Source: Cryptosporangium minutisporangium
Lineage (GTDB): Bacteria > Actinomycetota > Actinomycetes > Mycobacteriales > Cryptosporangiaceae
DNA: 55,765 nucleotides
Reading direction: 5' to 3'
Assembly (NCBI RefSeq): GCF_039536245.1
Contig: NZ_BAAAYN010000002.1
Span: forward strand, 87,499-143,263
Below the pieces are notes generated by a model, which did not search any database, was not told where the DNA came from, and was given only the letters and a program-made list of their open reading frames with translations. Below, piece after piece: positions 1 to 9,818 of the stretch (positions are counted from its first letter, which is position 1; each line of letters starts with the position of its first letter). Position numbers and translations under genes: made by a program.

Positions 1-53
1 CGGGGGGGCGCCGTGTCCAGCGGGTCGGTTACACCGGTCCCGCAGGACACGGC

Positions 54-200
54 CTATCCGAAGATGCTGTAACCACCGGGGCCGACGAGCAGGCCGACGA
101 TGATGAGGACGATGCCCCAGAGGAGGTCGCCCTTGACGATCCGGAAGATCCCTAAGATCACGAGGATCGCCGCAATGATGGTGAGCAGGATGCCGATCAT
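54..200 (-). CDS. GPGG-motif small membrane protein
   Basis: A 48-residue protein starting at ATG 200 and ending TAG at 54-56. Residues 1-20 and about 28-40 are hydrophobic, separated by a short basic loop (FRIVKGD), so a two-helix hairpin is likely. It ends GPGGYSIFG, matching small actinobacterial membrane proteins called GPGG-motif proteins; their function is not known to me. An in-frame stop lies about 50 bases upstream of the ATG, which limits alternatives. No neighbour shares its strand closely, so it is probably monocistronic. Confidence 0.75.
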   Translation of the reverse strand: MIGILLTIIAAILVILGIFRIVKGDLLWGIVLIIVGLLVGPGGYSIFG

Positions 201-329
201 GGGGGTCTGGTAGCCGATCCCCCCGATCTCTAAACCGGACTCAAATCACGCTTACCCGATGCTCATCGTGGGCATCGTCCCCCGCTCGGGCAGGCACAAC
301 GCTCTGCGCCGGCCGGGCCGAGCGCGGGC

Positions 330-335
330 TAGGCT
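330..335 (+). promoter_or_regulatory. -10 element of a leaderless promoter (TAGGCT)
   Basis: TAGGCT lies 6 nt before the GTG start at 342, the geometry of a leaderless transcript. The same hexamer at the same distance precedes the genes at 7645 and 11904. Confidence 0.5.
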
Positions 336-341
336 CGTCGC

Positions 342-1136
342 GTGCTTCACCAGCAGATCCCCGCACCGCCGGGGCAGCGCAGCGCAACGCTCGCGGCCTG
401 GGTCCGCTCGTGGCGCGCCGGGCTGGTCTCGTTCGACGAAGTTCTGGACGAGGCGACCGGCGGCGAAGAGCACCTGGTCCGCCATCCGGACGGCACCGAG
501 GAGTCCCTGGCCGCCGCGCTGATCGAGCTCGCCGCGTCGTCCCGGGTGTCGCCGGACGCGGTACGGGTCGTGCTGCCCGCGGCCGGAGACCCCCGCGGCC
601 TGCCCGGTCCCGGACCGTTCAGCTCGGCCGCGCTGGTGGCCGGCGAGGGTGTCGTACTGGGCGCCTCGGGCTTGGTGCCGGAGCCGGACGCACCGTCGAC
701 CGCCCACCTCGATCCGGCCGACCGCTGGGCGGGGACGCGCTGGCTGGCGAATCCGCTGCCGGTAGCGCCGGTGCCGGCCGAGCCGCTGACGCTGGCGGAG
801 GCCGACCACGACCTGACGATGGCGCTCACCGAGACGATCGGCGCGCTCCGCGAACTGGACGTCGCCCGGCTCCCCCCGGGGTTGGCGCGCGGCCTCGCGT
901 CGCTGCGTGGCGAGGACGGCGCCGGACCGTCGCTACCGATCGGGTACGGCCCGCGGGCCCGGCGCCTGTCCGCACGGGCGACGACGATCGCGGGTGTGCT
1001 CGCGCTGGCCTCCGCGGACGCGTCCGGAGCGGCGGTGAACGCGTACGAGACCTCGGCCCGGGACGCGGCGCTCCGTCCGCTCGCCACCGCCGCCCGCCGC
1101 GCCCGCGCAGCCGCGGTCAACAGCCCGCTGGAGTAA
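342..1136 (+). CDS. conserved hypothetical protein next to ferrochelatase
   Basis: 264 residues from GTG 342 to TAA 1136. There is no signal peptide, membrane segment or motif that I recognise. The sequence is Ala/Leu/Asp/Glu-rich with predicted helices in the C-terminal half (about 155-264), and the composition is that of a normal high-GC coding region. The antisense frame over the same bases is Arg-rich and was rejected. The gene is convergent with hemH, 31 bp apart. Proteins of this kind beside hemH occur in other actinomycetes, but that is from memory and gives no function. Confidence 0.7.
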   Translation: MLHQQIPAPPGQRSATLAAWVRSWRAGLVSFDEVLDEATGGEEHLVRHPDGTEESLAAALIELAASSRVSPDAVRVVLPAAGDPRGLPGPGPFSSAALVAGEGVVLGASGLVPEPDAPSTAHLDPADRWAGTRWLANPLPVAPVPAEPLTLAEADHDLTMALTETIGALRELDVARLPPGLARGLASLRGEDGAGPSLPIGYGPRARRLSARATTIAGVLALASADASGAAVNAYETSARDAALRPLATAARRARAAAVNSPLE

Positions 1137-1167
1137 CGGGCCTCGCTTACCGCGCGGCCGCGGCCGC

Positions 1168-2235
1168 TTACCGCCCGGCCGCGGCCGGCCGGCGAACGGG
1201 CGCCGGGCAGCAGCCCGGCAGGCAGGTCGGTCCGGACGCTTCCCACGGAGCCAGCCGCCGCTGCGACGACGAAGCGTACAGCCGCTCGGTGACCAGCTCG
1301 CGCACCATGCCGACGAACCGCGGATCGGTACCGGGCGTCGCGGCCCGAGCGAACCCGAGACCGAGTTCCGCCGCGGTCTGCTTCGCCTCGTTGTCGAGGT
1401 CCCAGATCACCTCGAGGTGATCGCTGACGAACCCGATCGGGCTCACGACGACGTCCGTGACGCCCTCGGCCGCGATCGCCCGCAGGTGGTCGTTGACGTC
1501 CGGCTCCAGCCACGGCACCCGCGGCGGACCGCTCCGCGACTGCCAGACCAGGTCCCACGTCAGGTCGGGCGCCGCCGCCGTGGACACCAGCCCGGCGACC
1601 GTCCGCAGCTGAGCACTGTAGAGGCCACCGTCCGGGCCGCTACTCGCGTCCATCGAGGTCGGAACGCTGTGCGCGGTGAACACCAGGCGGGTGGTCGCAC
1701 GCCGCTCGGCCGGCAGCGTCCCGAGTGCCGCGACCACCGCGTCGACGTGCGGCTCGACGAAGCCCGGGTGGTCGTAGAAGTGCCGGAGCTTCTCGACGAC
1801 CGGCGCGTCGGCCCCGACCTCTTCGCGGGCCGTGACGATGTCGTCGCGGTACTGCCGGCAGGACGAGTACGACGAGTACGCCGACGTGGCGAACGCCAGG
1901 GCCCGCTGGACGCCGTCCGCGCGCATCTGCCGCAGCGTGTCGGCGAGCATCGGGTGCCAGTTGCGGTTGCCCCAGTAGAGCGGCACGTCGATGCCGTGGG
2001 CGGCGAACTCCTTGCCCAGGGCGGCCAGCAGCTCCCGGTTCTGGTCGTTGATCGGCGAGACCCCACCGAAGTGGTGGTAGTGCTCCGCGACCTCGGCCAG
2101 CCGGGCAGCCGGGACCCCCCGGCCGCGGACGACGTTCTCCAGGAACGGCATCACGTCGTCGGGCCCTTCCGGGCCTCCGAACGAGAGCAGAAGTACCGCG
2201 TCGTAGCTACTGGTCACGACTCTTGATCCTGCCAC
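1168..2235 (-). CDS. hemH: coproporphyrin/protoporphyrin ferrochelatase
   Basis: 355 residues. Inserts ferrous iron into a porphyrin in haem synthesis; in actinobacteria the family usually works on coproporphyrin III (CpfC). The N-terminal LLSFGGPEGPDDV segment, the catalytic His in FTAHSVP (about residue 189) and the Glu in SDHLEVIWDLD (about 275) are present. Cys126 plus Cys338, Cys342 and Cys343 near the C-terminus fit the [2Fe-2S] ligands known in mycobacterial ferrochelatase. Start taken at GTG 2235; GTG 2217 is an alternative. It is the last gene of fabG-fabI-hemH, an order shared with mycobacteria. Confidence 0.95.
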   Translation of the reverse strand: MAGSRVVTSSYDAVLLLSFGGPEGPDDVMPFLENVVRGRGVPAARLAEVAEHYHHFGGVSPINDQNRELLAALGKEFAAHGIDVPLYWGNRNWHPMLADTLRQMRADGVQRALAFATSAYSSYSSCRQYRDDIVTAREEVGADAPVVEKLRHFYDHPGFVEPHVDAVVAALGTLPAERRATTRLVFTAHSVPTSMDASSGPDGGLYSAQLRTVAGLVSTAAAPDLTWDLVWQSRSGPPRVPWLEPDVNDHLRAIAAEGVTDVVVSPIGFVSDHLEVIWDLDNEAKQTAAELGLGFARAATPGTDPRFVGMVRELVTERLYASSSQRRLAPWEASGPTCLPGCCPAPVRRPAAAGR

Positions 2236-2283
2236 TGCCCGGCCGCCCCGGCGCGCTGACGCGACGCCGGGGTGACCGGCGCC

Positions 2284-3054
2284 TCACGCACCGATCGCGT
2301 GGAACCCACCGTCGACGTGCACGATCTCTCCGGTGGTTGCCGGGAACCAGTCCGACATCAGCGCGACGCAGCCGCGCGCCGTCGCCTCCTGGTCGTTGAG
2401 GTCCCAGCCCAGCGGTGCCCGCGGGCCCCACGCCTCCTCGAACTGACCGAAGCCGGGGATGCTCTTCGCCGCCATCGTCCGCAGTGGCCCTGCCGCGACC
2501 AGGTTCACCCGGATCTTCCGCGGCCCGAGGTCGCGGGCCAGGTACCGGTTCGCCGACTCCAGACCGGCCTTCGCCACGCCCATCCAGTTGTAGGCCGGCC
2601 ACGCCTGCGTCGCGTCGAACGTCAGCCCGACGATCGACCCACCCGACTCCGGGATGAGCGGCAACGTCGCCTCGGCGAGCGACTTGTACGAGAACGTCGA
2701 CGCGTGCAGCGCGGTCGCCACGTCCTCCCAGGGCGCGTCCATGAACGGCGAACCCAGGCAGCTGGCCGGCGCGAACCCGATCGAGTGCAGGACGCCGTCG
2801 AGGCCGTCGACGTGCTCGCGCACCCGGTCGGGCAGTGCAGCCAAGTCTTCCGTGCTCGTGACGTCCAGCGGAATGACCGGCGCCGCCGCAGGCAGCCGCT
2901 TGGCGATCCGCTCGACCAGGGACATCCGGCCGTATCCGGTGAGAACGACGGTCGCACCCTGTTCCTGAGCGATCCGGGCGACCGAGAACGCGATCGACGC
3001 GTCGGTGATCACCCCGGTGACGAGGATGCGCTTACCTTCCAACAGACCGGACAC
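2284..3054 (-). CDS. fabI: enoyl-[acyl-carrier-protein] reductase (NADH), InhA/FabI type
   Basis: 256 residues from GTG 3054, preceded by GAGAGG. Catalyses the NADH-dependent last reduction of the type II fatty acid elongation cycle. Shows the FabI/InhA cofactor segment (LVTGVITDASIAFSVA, 11-26), HSIGF at 90-94 and the Tyr155-x6-Lys162 catalytic pair in YNWMGVAK. Length and motifs are close to mycobacterial InhA. Lies 29 bp after fabG and 48 bp before hemH, almost certainly co-transcribed. Confidence 0.95.
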   Translation of the reverse strand: MSGLLEGKRILVTGVITDASIAFSVARIAQEQGATVVLTGYGRMSLVERIAKRLPAAAPVIPLDVTSTEDLAALPDRVREHVDGLDGVLHSIGFAPASCLGSPFMDAPWEDVATALHASTFSYKSLAEATLPLIPESGGSIVGLTFDATQAWPAYNWMGVAKAGLESANRYLARDLGPRKIRVNLVAAGPLRTMAAKSIPGFGQFEEAWGPRAPLGWDLNDQEATARGCVALMSDWFPATTGEIVHVDGGFHAIGA

Positions 3055-3083
3055 CCGGCCCCCTCTCTGACCGAAGAAAAAGC

Positions 3084-3827
<744 letters not shown>

Positions 3828-3961
3828 CTACGGTGTCGGCCGCGTCGACGGCGAACCGCCTCCCGAACTGACCAGTAGCTCGCGTCTCACGATCCGCGCT
3901 CTCGCCAGCTCCAGCCCCGGTGTACGGGCGGGTCACGGGGCCGCCAGGTACGGCCCTGACG

Positions 3962-4912
3962 TCAGGGCAGGCGGGAGGTCCAGGCGAGGCTCATCGCCGC
4001 CCCGGCGAAGCCGAAGATCAGCGCGGCGCCGACGAACCACTGGGTGATCTCCCGCGGGGTCGTCCGGTACCCGATCGAGCTGCCCAGATCGCGGTAGACG
4101 TCCTTGAGTTCCTGCGCGGTCACGGCGGAGTAGAACCGGCCGTCGGTCTGCTGGGCGATCGCCTGGAGCGCGTCCCGGTCGACCGGCACCGGCGTCCGGG
4201 TGCCGTTCAGATCGACCACGCCTTCCTGGGTGCCGAACGCGATCGTCGACACCGGAACCTTCGCGGTCGCCGCGGCCTTCGCGGCCTCCTCGTTCGGCCG
4301 GCCGTACGTGGTGTAACCGTCCGACAGGAGGACGATCCGGGCCGGCGGAGCGCCACTCGCCCCGTCGGCGGGCACCGACTGAACAGCCTGCAGCGAGGCG
4401 TAGATCGCCTCACCGATCGCGGTGGACTCCTGCAGCTCCAGCCCGTCGATCGCGGACGTGATCTGGCTGTGATCCTTGGTGGGCGAGACCACCACGGTCG
4501 CGCTCTTCGCGAACGAGACCAGCGAGAGGTTGTAGGTCTCCGGGAGCTCGTCGACGAACTGCTTGGCCGCCGCCTTCGCGGCGGTGATCCGGTCCGGATC
4601 GACGTCGGTGGCCTGCATCGAGAGCGAGACGTCGAGCGCGAGCACTATCGTCGCGCGCTCCAGCGGCTGCTTGACGTCGGTCGACGGCTTGGCCATCCCG
4701 AACGACAGCACGAGCAGGCAGAGCAGGAACGCGGTCGCGCCCAGGTGCCGGCGCCAGCCGGGCGCCTTGGGCGCCACCGACTTGAGCAGCGCGACGTTCG
4801 TGAACCGGACCGCGTAGGTACGCCGGTGCAGTTGCACCCAGACATAGGCGGCGGCCAGCAGAGCCACTGCCAGGAGCAGGAGCAGCCACCAGGGGTTGAG
4901 GAAACGGATCAT
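3962..4912 (-). CDS. VWA-domain membrane protein (BatA/Rv1481-like)
   Basis: 316 residues. Two N-terminal hydrophobic helices (about 8-27 and 55-73), a von Willebrand A domain with MIDAS motif DVSLS and a later LLSDG segment, and a C-terminal helix (about 292-312). This matches aerotolerance-type VWA proteins encoded with MoxR ATPases; the role is probably envelope protein maturation or stress, by family inference. Its ATG overlaps the DUF58 stop as ATGA (4909-4912). No second VWA or TPR partner follows, so the operon is the short actinobacterial form. Confidence 0.9.
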   Translation of the reverse strand: MIRFLNPWWLLLLLAVALLAAAYVWVQLHRRTYAVRFTNVALLKSVAPKAPGWRRHLGATAFLLCLLVLSFGMAKPSTDVKQPLERATIVLALDVSLSMQATDVDPDRITAAKAAAKQFVDELPETYNLSLVSFAKSATVVVSPTKDHSQITSAIDGLELQESTAIGEAIYASLQAVQSVPADGASGAPPARIVLLSDGYTTYGRPNEEAAKAAATAKVPVSTIAFGTQEGVVDLNGTRTPVPVDRDALQAIAQQTDGRFYSAVTAQELKDVYRDLGSSIGYRTTPREITQWFVGAALIFGFAGAAMSLAWTSRLP

Positions 4913-5936
4913 CGGGTGGTCCCCCTGCTTCGCCCGCGCCGTTGCGCGGCCACGAACCGGACGATGTCGAGCAGCCAGTCGGAGTCGGTGGACAGCCGCA
5001 GGTGCGCTGCGCCGGCCCGCCGCAGCGCGCCCGCGATCGCGGTCCGCTGGGTCGCGGCCGCGGTGGCGTAGGCGGATCGGACCTTGGCGTCGGTCGAGAC
5101 CTCGTGCACGGCTCCGGTCTCCGGGTCGACGACGGTCAGCACGCCGACGGCGGGCAGCTCCAGCTCCCGCGGATCGACGATCTCGATCGCGAGGACCTCG
5201 TGCCGGACCGCCAACTTGCGCAGCGGCCGTTCCCAGGCGGGCTCGAGGTCGCCGCCGTCGGCACGCACGATGTCGTCGGTGAGGAAGTCGGAGATCACCA
5301 CCGCCTGGCCGCGGCGCCGCGGTGGCCGGTTGAGCGCGTCGACGGCCTCCGCGAGGTAGCCGGCGTTCGCCGCCGTGCCACCCGCGGGAGCGCGGGGGGT
5401 CTGGTAGACCCGGCGCAGCATGCCGTGCGCGTTGTTCCGGCCGGGGCGGGCCGCCAGCCGGCGCGACGTCTCCCCGTTCGTGACCACCGCACCGACCCGG
5501 TTGCCACCGCGCACCGTCAGGTAGCCGATCGCCGCGGCCGCGGCGATCGCGAGGTCACGCTTCTCGCACCGCGCGGTGCCGAAGTCGAGGCTCGCCGACA
5601 GGTCGATGCACATCCAGGTCTCCAGCTCCCGGTCGGCCATCGTCTGCCGGACGTGCGGCACCGTCGTCCGTGCGGTGACCGGCCAGTCCATCCGGCGGAC
5701 GTCGTCACCGGCTCGGTACTCCCGGCTCTCGCCCGCCTCGCTGCCGGGGCCCGGCAGCAGACCGAGGTAGTCGCCCTGCAGCAGCCCGTCGAGCTTGCGG
5801 GTGATCGTGAGTTGGAGCCGTTTGAGCACCGCCTCGGCCGCGGCGGTTTCCGCGGCGACGTCGCCGACCGGCGCGGCGGCCGGAACCGCCGTGCCGGATC
5901 CGGCCGCGCCGGGGAAGGACCGCCGGGCGAGCCGAA

Positions 5937-5940
<4 letters not shown>
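4909..5940 (-). CDS. DUF58-domain protein, MoxR operon
   Basis: 343 residues from GTG 5940, which overlaps the moxR stop as GTGA. Contains the DUF58 core with YRAGDDVRRMDWPVTART, then a VWA-like fold with DLSASLDFG and VVISDFLTDD. No membrane helix is evident, which suggests a cytoplasmic partner of MoxR. The frame extends further upstream, but that part is antisense-like noise inside moxR. Corresponds to the Rv1480 position in the mycobacterial operon. Confidence 0.9.
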
Positions 5941-7040
<1,100 letters not shown>

Positions 7041-7377
7041 CGATCTCCCACCGCCCCAATCCTCGACCACGCGGTACTCGTGCACCCCGCACGGCACGAA
7101 CCGAAGACCGGCTCGCCGCCGCAGCAGGGCATGTCGGCTACCACTCTGCCAGGCGAAAGCGACCGACCGCTCGGCGTGACCCCGTGGATCTGCTGAGAGA
7201 AGCGACCGGCCCGCCGCTACCGCCCGTACCACCGTGTTGACGAATCGTGAACGATTCTCGGATCTGGACAACGGCTACACGACCCGGTGTAAGATTCACA
7301 CGACGTCAGGCGGCTTCCCCCGTGGTCGCCTGGCGTCGTTTGCTGTGTGGGCGCAGGTGTTTCTGCGGGCAGGAGCG
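7041..7377. other. divergent intergenic region between moxR and the Zn-ribbon protein gene
   Basis: 337 bp without a convincing gene. Frames crossing it lack coding character. It must hold the divergent promoters of moxR and the 75-residue protein, and contains the 13-bp hairpin at 7300-7339. A slightly more AT-rich stretch lies around 7235-7300. Confidence 0.5.
7300..7339 (+). promoter_or_regulatory. stable hairpin in the presumed leader
   Basis: Arms 7300-7312 and 7327-7339 pair over 13 bp with one G-U, closing a 14-nt loop. Only a weak T-run (TTT) follows, and no gene ends upstream on this strand, so a leader or attenuator hairpin is more likely than a plain terminator. Confidence 0.45.
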
Positions 7378-7605
7378 ATGGTGACGTCCGAGCCGATGGC
7401 ACCGAACGACGGGCTCGCGATCTGTTCGGCGAAGGGTTGCCGGCAGCCGGCCGAGTTCCTGATCCGCTGGCGCAATCCCCGCCTGCACTCCGGCGATCGA
7501 CGCAAGACCTGGGCCGCCTGCGGCGAGCACCGCGACCGCCTGTCGGATTTCCTCGACGTCCGCGGTTTCCTGCTGGCCGTGGAGCCGATCGACGCCGAAC
7601 ACTGA
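7378..7605 (+). CDS. small Zn-ribbon-like protein
   Basis: 75 residues from ATG 7378 with AGGAG at 7371-7375. Cys16-x4-Cys21 and Cys48-x2-His51 could form a zinc site. The core segment with WRNPRLH and DRRKTW matches short actinobacterial proteins sometimes (doubtfully) labelled acetone carboxylase. No catalytic domain is present. It lies 39 bp ahead of the PH-domain gene and may be read with it. Confidence 0.8.
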   Translation: MVTSEPMAPNDGLAICSAKGCRQPAEFLIRWRNPRLHSGDRRKTWAACGEHRDRLSDFLDVRGFLLAVEPIDAEH

Positions 7606-7631
7606 CCGGACACCCGTTCACGATCGCGCAC

Positions 7632-7637
7632 TAGGCT
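7632..7637 (+). promoter_or_regulatory. -10 element of a leaderless promoter (TAGGCT)
   Basis: TAGGCT with 7 nt to ATG 7645, matching the elements at 330 and 11891. Confidence 0.45.
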
Positions 7638-7644
7638 GGGTGGC

Positions 7645-8193
7645 ATGGCTGCCCCGCTGAGCGAGTCCGCAGCACCGACCGGGCGGTCCGACCGGGTGCC
7701 GACCGACAATCCCGCACTCTGGCCGGAGGACGCGCCCTGGCAGCAGGTCTCGCCGCGCCTGGCCTGGGTGCGCCGCGCAGGCATGCTGACCTTCCTGGTG
7801 CCGATTGTGGCCGCGGTCGCCGCGACCGCGACCTGGACCGACGTGACGCTGCTGCCGTGGGGGATCGCCGTGGCCGGGCTCGGGTTCCTCGGCTGGGGCC
7901 TCGCGGTCGTGACGCGCAGCGTGCAGGCGTGGGGCTACGCCGAGCGGGCGGACGATCTGCTCGTCCGGCACGGCATCCTGGTCCGTCGGCTGTCGGTGGT
8001 GCCGTACGGCCGGATGCAGTACGTCGACGTGAAGGCGGGACCGCTGGAGCGTGCGCTGGGAATCGCGACCGTCCAGCTGCACACCGCCGCGGCGGCGTCG
8101 GACGCCGCGATTCCGGGCCTGCCGACGGTCGAGGCCGCGCGGCTCCGGGACCGTCTGGCCGCGCTCGGCGAAGCCCGGGCAGCCGGCCTATGA
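7645..8193 (+). CDS. PH-domain (bPH2, YdbS-like) membrane protein
   Basis: 182 residues. Two hydrophobic helices at about 51-67 and 72-92 are followed by a bacterial PH domain with RHGILVRRLSVVPYGRMQYVDV, the typical bPH2 strand pair. It overlaps the next gene as ATGA, so the two are co-translated, as in ydbS-ydbT pairs of Bacillus. Family members are membrane proteins linked to envelope stress or resistance to competitors' bacteriocins; that role is only an analogy here. Confidence 0.88.
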   Translation: MAAPLSESAAPTGRSDRVPTDNPALWPEDAPWQQVSPRLAWVRRAGMLTFLVPIVAAVAATATWTDVTLLPWGIAVAGLGFLGWGLAVVTRSVQAWGYAERADDLLVRHGILVRRLSVVPYGRMQYVDVKAGPLERALGIATVQLHTAAAASDAAIPGLPTVEAARLRDRLAALGEARAAGL

Positions 8194-9818
8194 CCGAGGA
8201 CCCGCCCGCCAGGGTGACGTCCCCCGACACGACGCCGCCGCCGGCGTCCACGGAGCCGGGCCTTGCAGAGCCGAGCGCCCCGGGACCGGGCCTCCCGGGA
8301 CCGGGCCTCCCGGGACCGGGCCTCCCGGGACCGGGCCTCCCGGGACCGGGCCTCCCGGGACCGGGCCTCGCGGGGCCGGCGGACGGGGAGTTCCGGCGGT
8401 TGCACCCGCTCAGCCCGCTGATCCGCGGTGCGCGCGGCATCGGCGTCGTCGGCGCGCTCGTCTCCTATCAGGCCTGGGGCTCGGCGGGCTGGCGCGCGCT
8501 CGCGATCGCGGCCACCGTGATCGTCCTCGGCTGGTTCGCCGTCGCCTGGGTCGCCTGGCGGTTCACCGGCTTCCGGGTGGCCGCGCGGGAACTGCACGTC
8601 CGCGACGGCATCCTGTCCCGGCGTCAGCGGACGATCCCGCTCGAACGCGTCCAAGCGGTGGACGTCGTGCGGCCCGCGCTGGCCCGGCTGTTCGGGCTGG
8701 CCGAGGTGCGGATGGAGGTCGTCGGCGGCGGCAAGGACGCCGAGGCTCCGCTCGCCTACCTGACCACCGCCGAGGCCGAGCGGCTCCGCGTCCACCTGCT
8801 GCGGTTGGCCGCGGACGCCGGAGCAGCCGCGTCGCAGCCGACCGTCCCGATGGGCGACCTGACAGAGACCGCACCGGCGCCGGTGACCACCGCGGTCGGT
8901 GGACTGTTCCGGGTGAACCACCGGCTGCTGATCTTCTCCCAGCTGCTCACCTTCAACACGCTGTCCGCGCCGTTCCTGCTGGTCATCCCGATCCTGGAGT
9001 TCACCAGCGAGGACCCGTCGTCCGCGGCCGTCTTCACGTTCGTCAGCGGCATCGTCGGTCTGATCCAGGTTCCGGTCCGCCGCCTGCTCGGCGAGTGGGG
9101 GTTCACCGTCGGACGCGACGCGGACGGGCTGCGTGTCCACCGGGGCATGCTCGACGTCCGCAACCAGACGATCCCGATCCCCCGCATCCAAGCGGTGCGG
9201 ATCCGGCAGCCGCTGCTCTGGCGCCCGTTCGGCTGGGTGCGGATCGAGATCGACGTCGCCGGGTACGGGCAGGGCGGCGAACAGGAGAACGGCCGCAGCG
9301 CGCTCGTGCCGGTGGCTCCGGCCGCGGAGGCGTTCGCGGTGCTGCACGCCGTGCTCCCGACCGTTCCATCGGCCGGTCCGGACGCGCTCGAGCTGCGCCC
9401 GGCGCCGGCGCGGGCACGCTGGCGTGCACCGTTCCAGTACCGGCGGCTGGCGTACACGGTGACCGACACCGCGCTGGTCACCCGGGGCGGCTGGCTGACC
9501 GCCCGGCACGACGTCGCGCTGCACGCCCGCGCCCAGAGCGTCCGGATCTCGCAGGGACCGTGGCAGCGCGGGCTGGGCCTAGCGTCGGTGCACCTCGACC
9601 CGGCCGGTGGCCACACCACACCGACCGTGCTGCACCAGGAGGCCGCGCACGCCGCCCGGGTCGCAGCCGACCTCGTCGACCGTGCCCGAGCCAACCGCGC
9701 CCCCGCCACGGCCGAGGCGGCCCACTCGGCGGACCCGGCGCCGGCTGCGGACGGTCAGTCGGCGGAGCGCCCGACCGCGTCGGGCTCCTCGGCGGCCGAG
9801 GGCGCCCGCGGCGCCTGA
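8190..9818 (+). CDS. PH-domain (bPH2, YdbT-like) membrane protein with GPGLP repeats
   Basis: 542 residues from ATG 8190 (ATGA overlap with the previous stop). An N-terminal cytosolic segment carries six GPGLP repeats (about 31-60). Then come pairs of helices and three bPH2 modules (strand motifs RRQRTIPLERVQAVDV and RNQTIPIPRIQAVRI). The Ala/Pro-rich C-terminal tail overlaps, tail to tail, the PAP2 gene by 64 bp. Partner of the YdbS-like protein just upstream; a membrane complex is inferred. Confidence 0.88.
   Translation: MTEDPPARVTSPDTTPPPASTEPGLAEPSAPGPGLPGPGLPGPGLPGPGLPGPGLPGPGLAGPADGEFRRLHPLSPLIRGARGIGVVGALVSYQAWGSAGWRALAIAATVIVLGWFAVAWVAWRFTGFRVAARELHVRDGILSRRQRTIPLERVQAVDVVRPALARLFGLAEVRMEVVGGGKDAEAPLAYLTTAEAERLRVHLLRLAADAGAAASQPTVPMGDLTETAPAPVTTAVGGLFRVNHRLLIFSQLLTFNTLSAPFLLVIPILEFTSEDPSSAAVFTFVSGIVGLIQVPVRRLLGEWGFTVGRDADGLRVHRGMLDVRNQTIPIPRIQAVRIRQPLLWRPFGWVRIEIDVAGYGQGGEQENGRSALVPVAPAAEAFAVLHAVLPTVPSAGPDALELRPAPARARWRAPFQYRRLAYTVTDTALVTRGGWLTARHDVALHARAQSVRISQGPWQRGLGLASVHLDPAGGHTTPTVLHQEAAHAARVAADLVDRARANRAPATAEAAHSADPAPAADGQSAERPTASGSSAAEGARGA
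8281..8370 (+). repeat. six tandem 15-bp repeats
   Basis: CGGGACCGGGCCTCC repeated six times without interruption; the last copy ends in G instead of C. In frame it encodes (PGPGL)n near the N-terminus of the PH-domain protein. A unit that keeps frame and is nearly self-complementary suggests slippage-prone length variation. Confidence 0.95.

Noticed and set aside
252-809. Minus-strand open frame overlapping the hypothetical protein at 342
   Set aside because: Arg/Gly-rich with no signal; the plus-strand protein has normal composition and a promoter-like TAGGCT.
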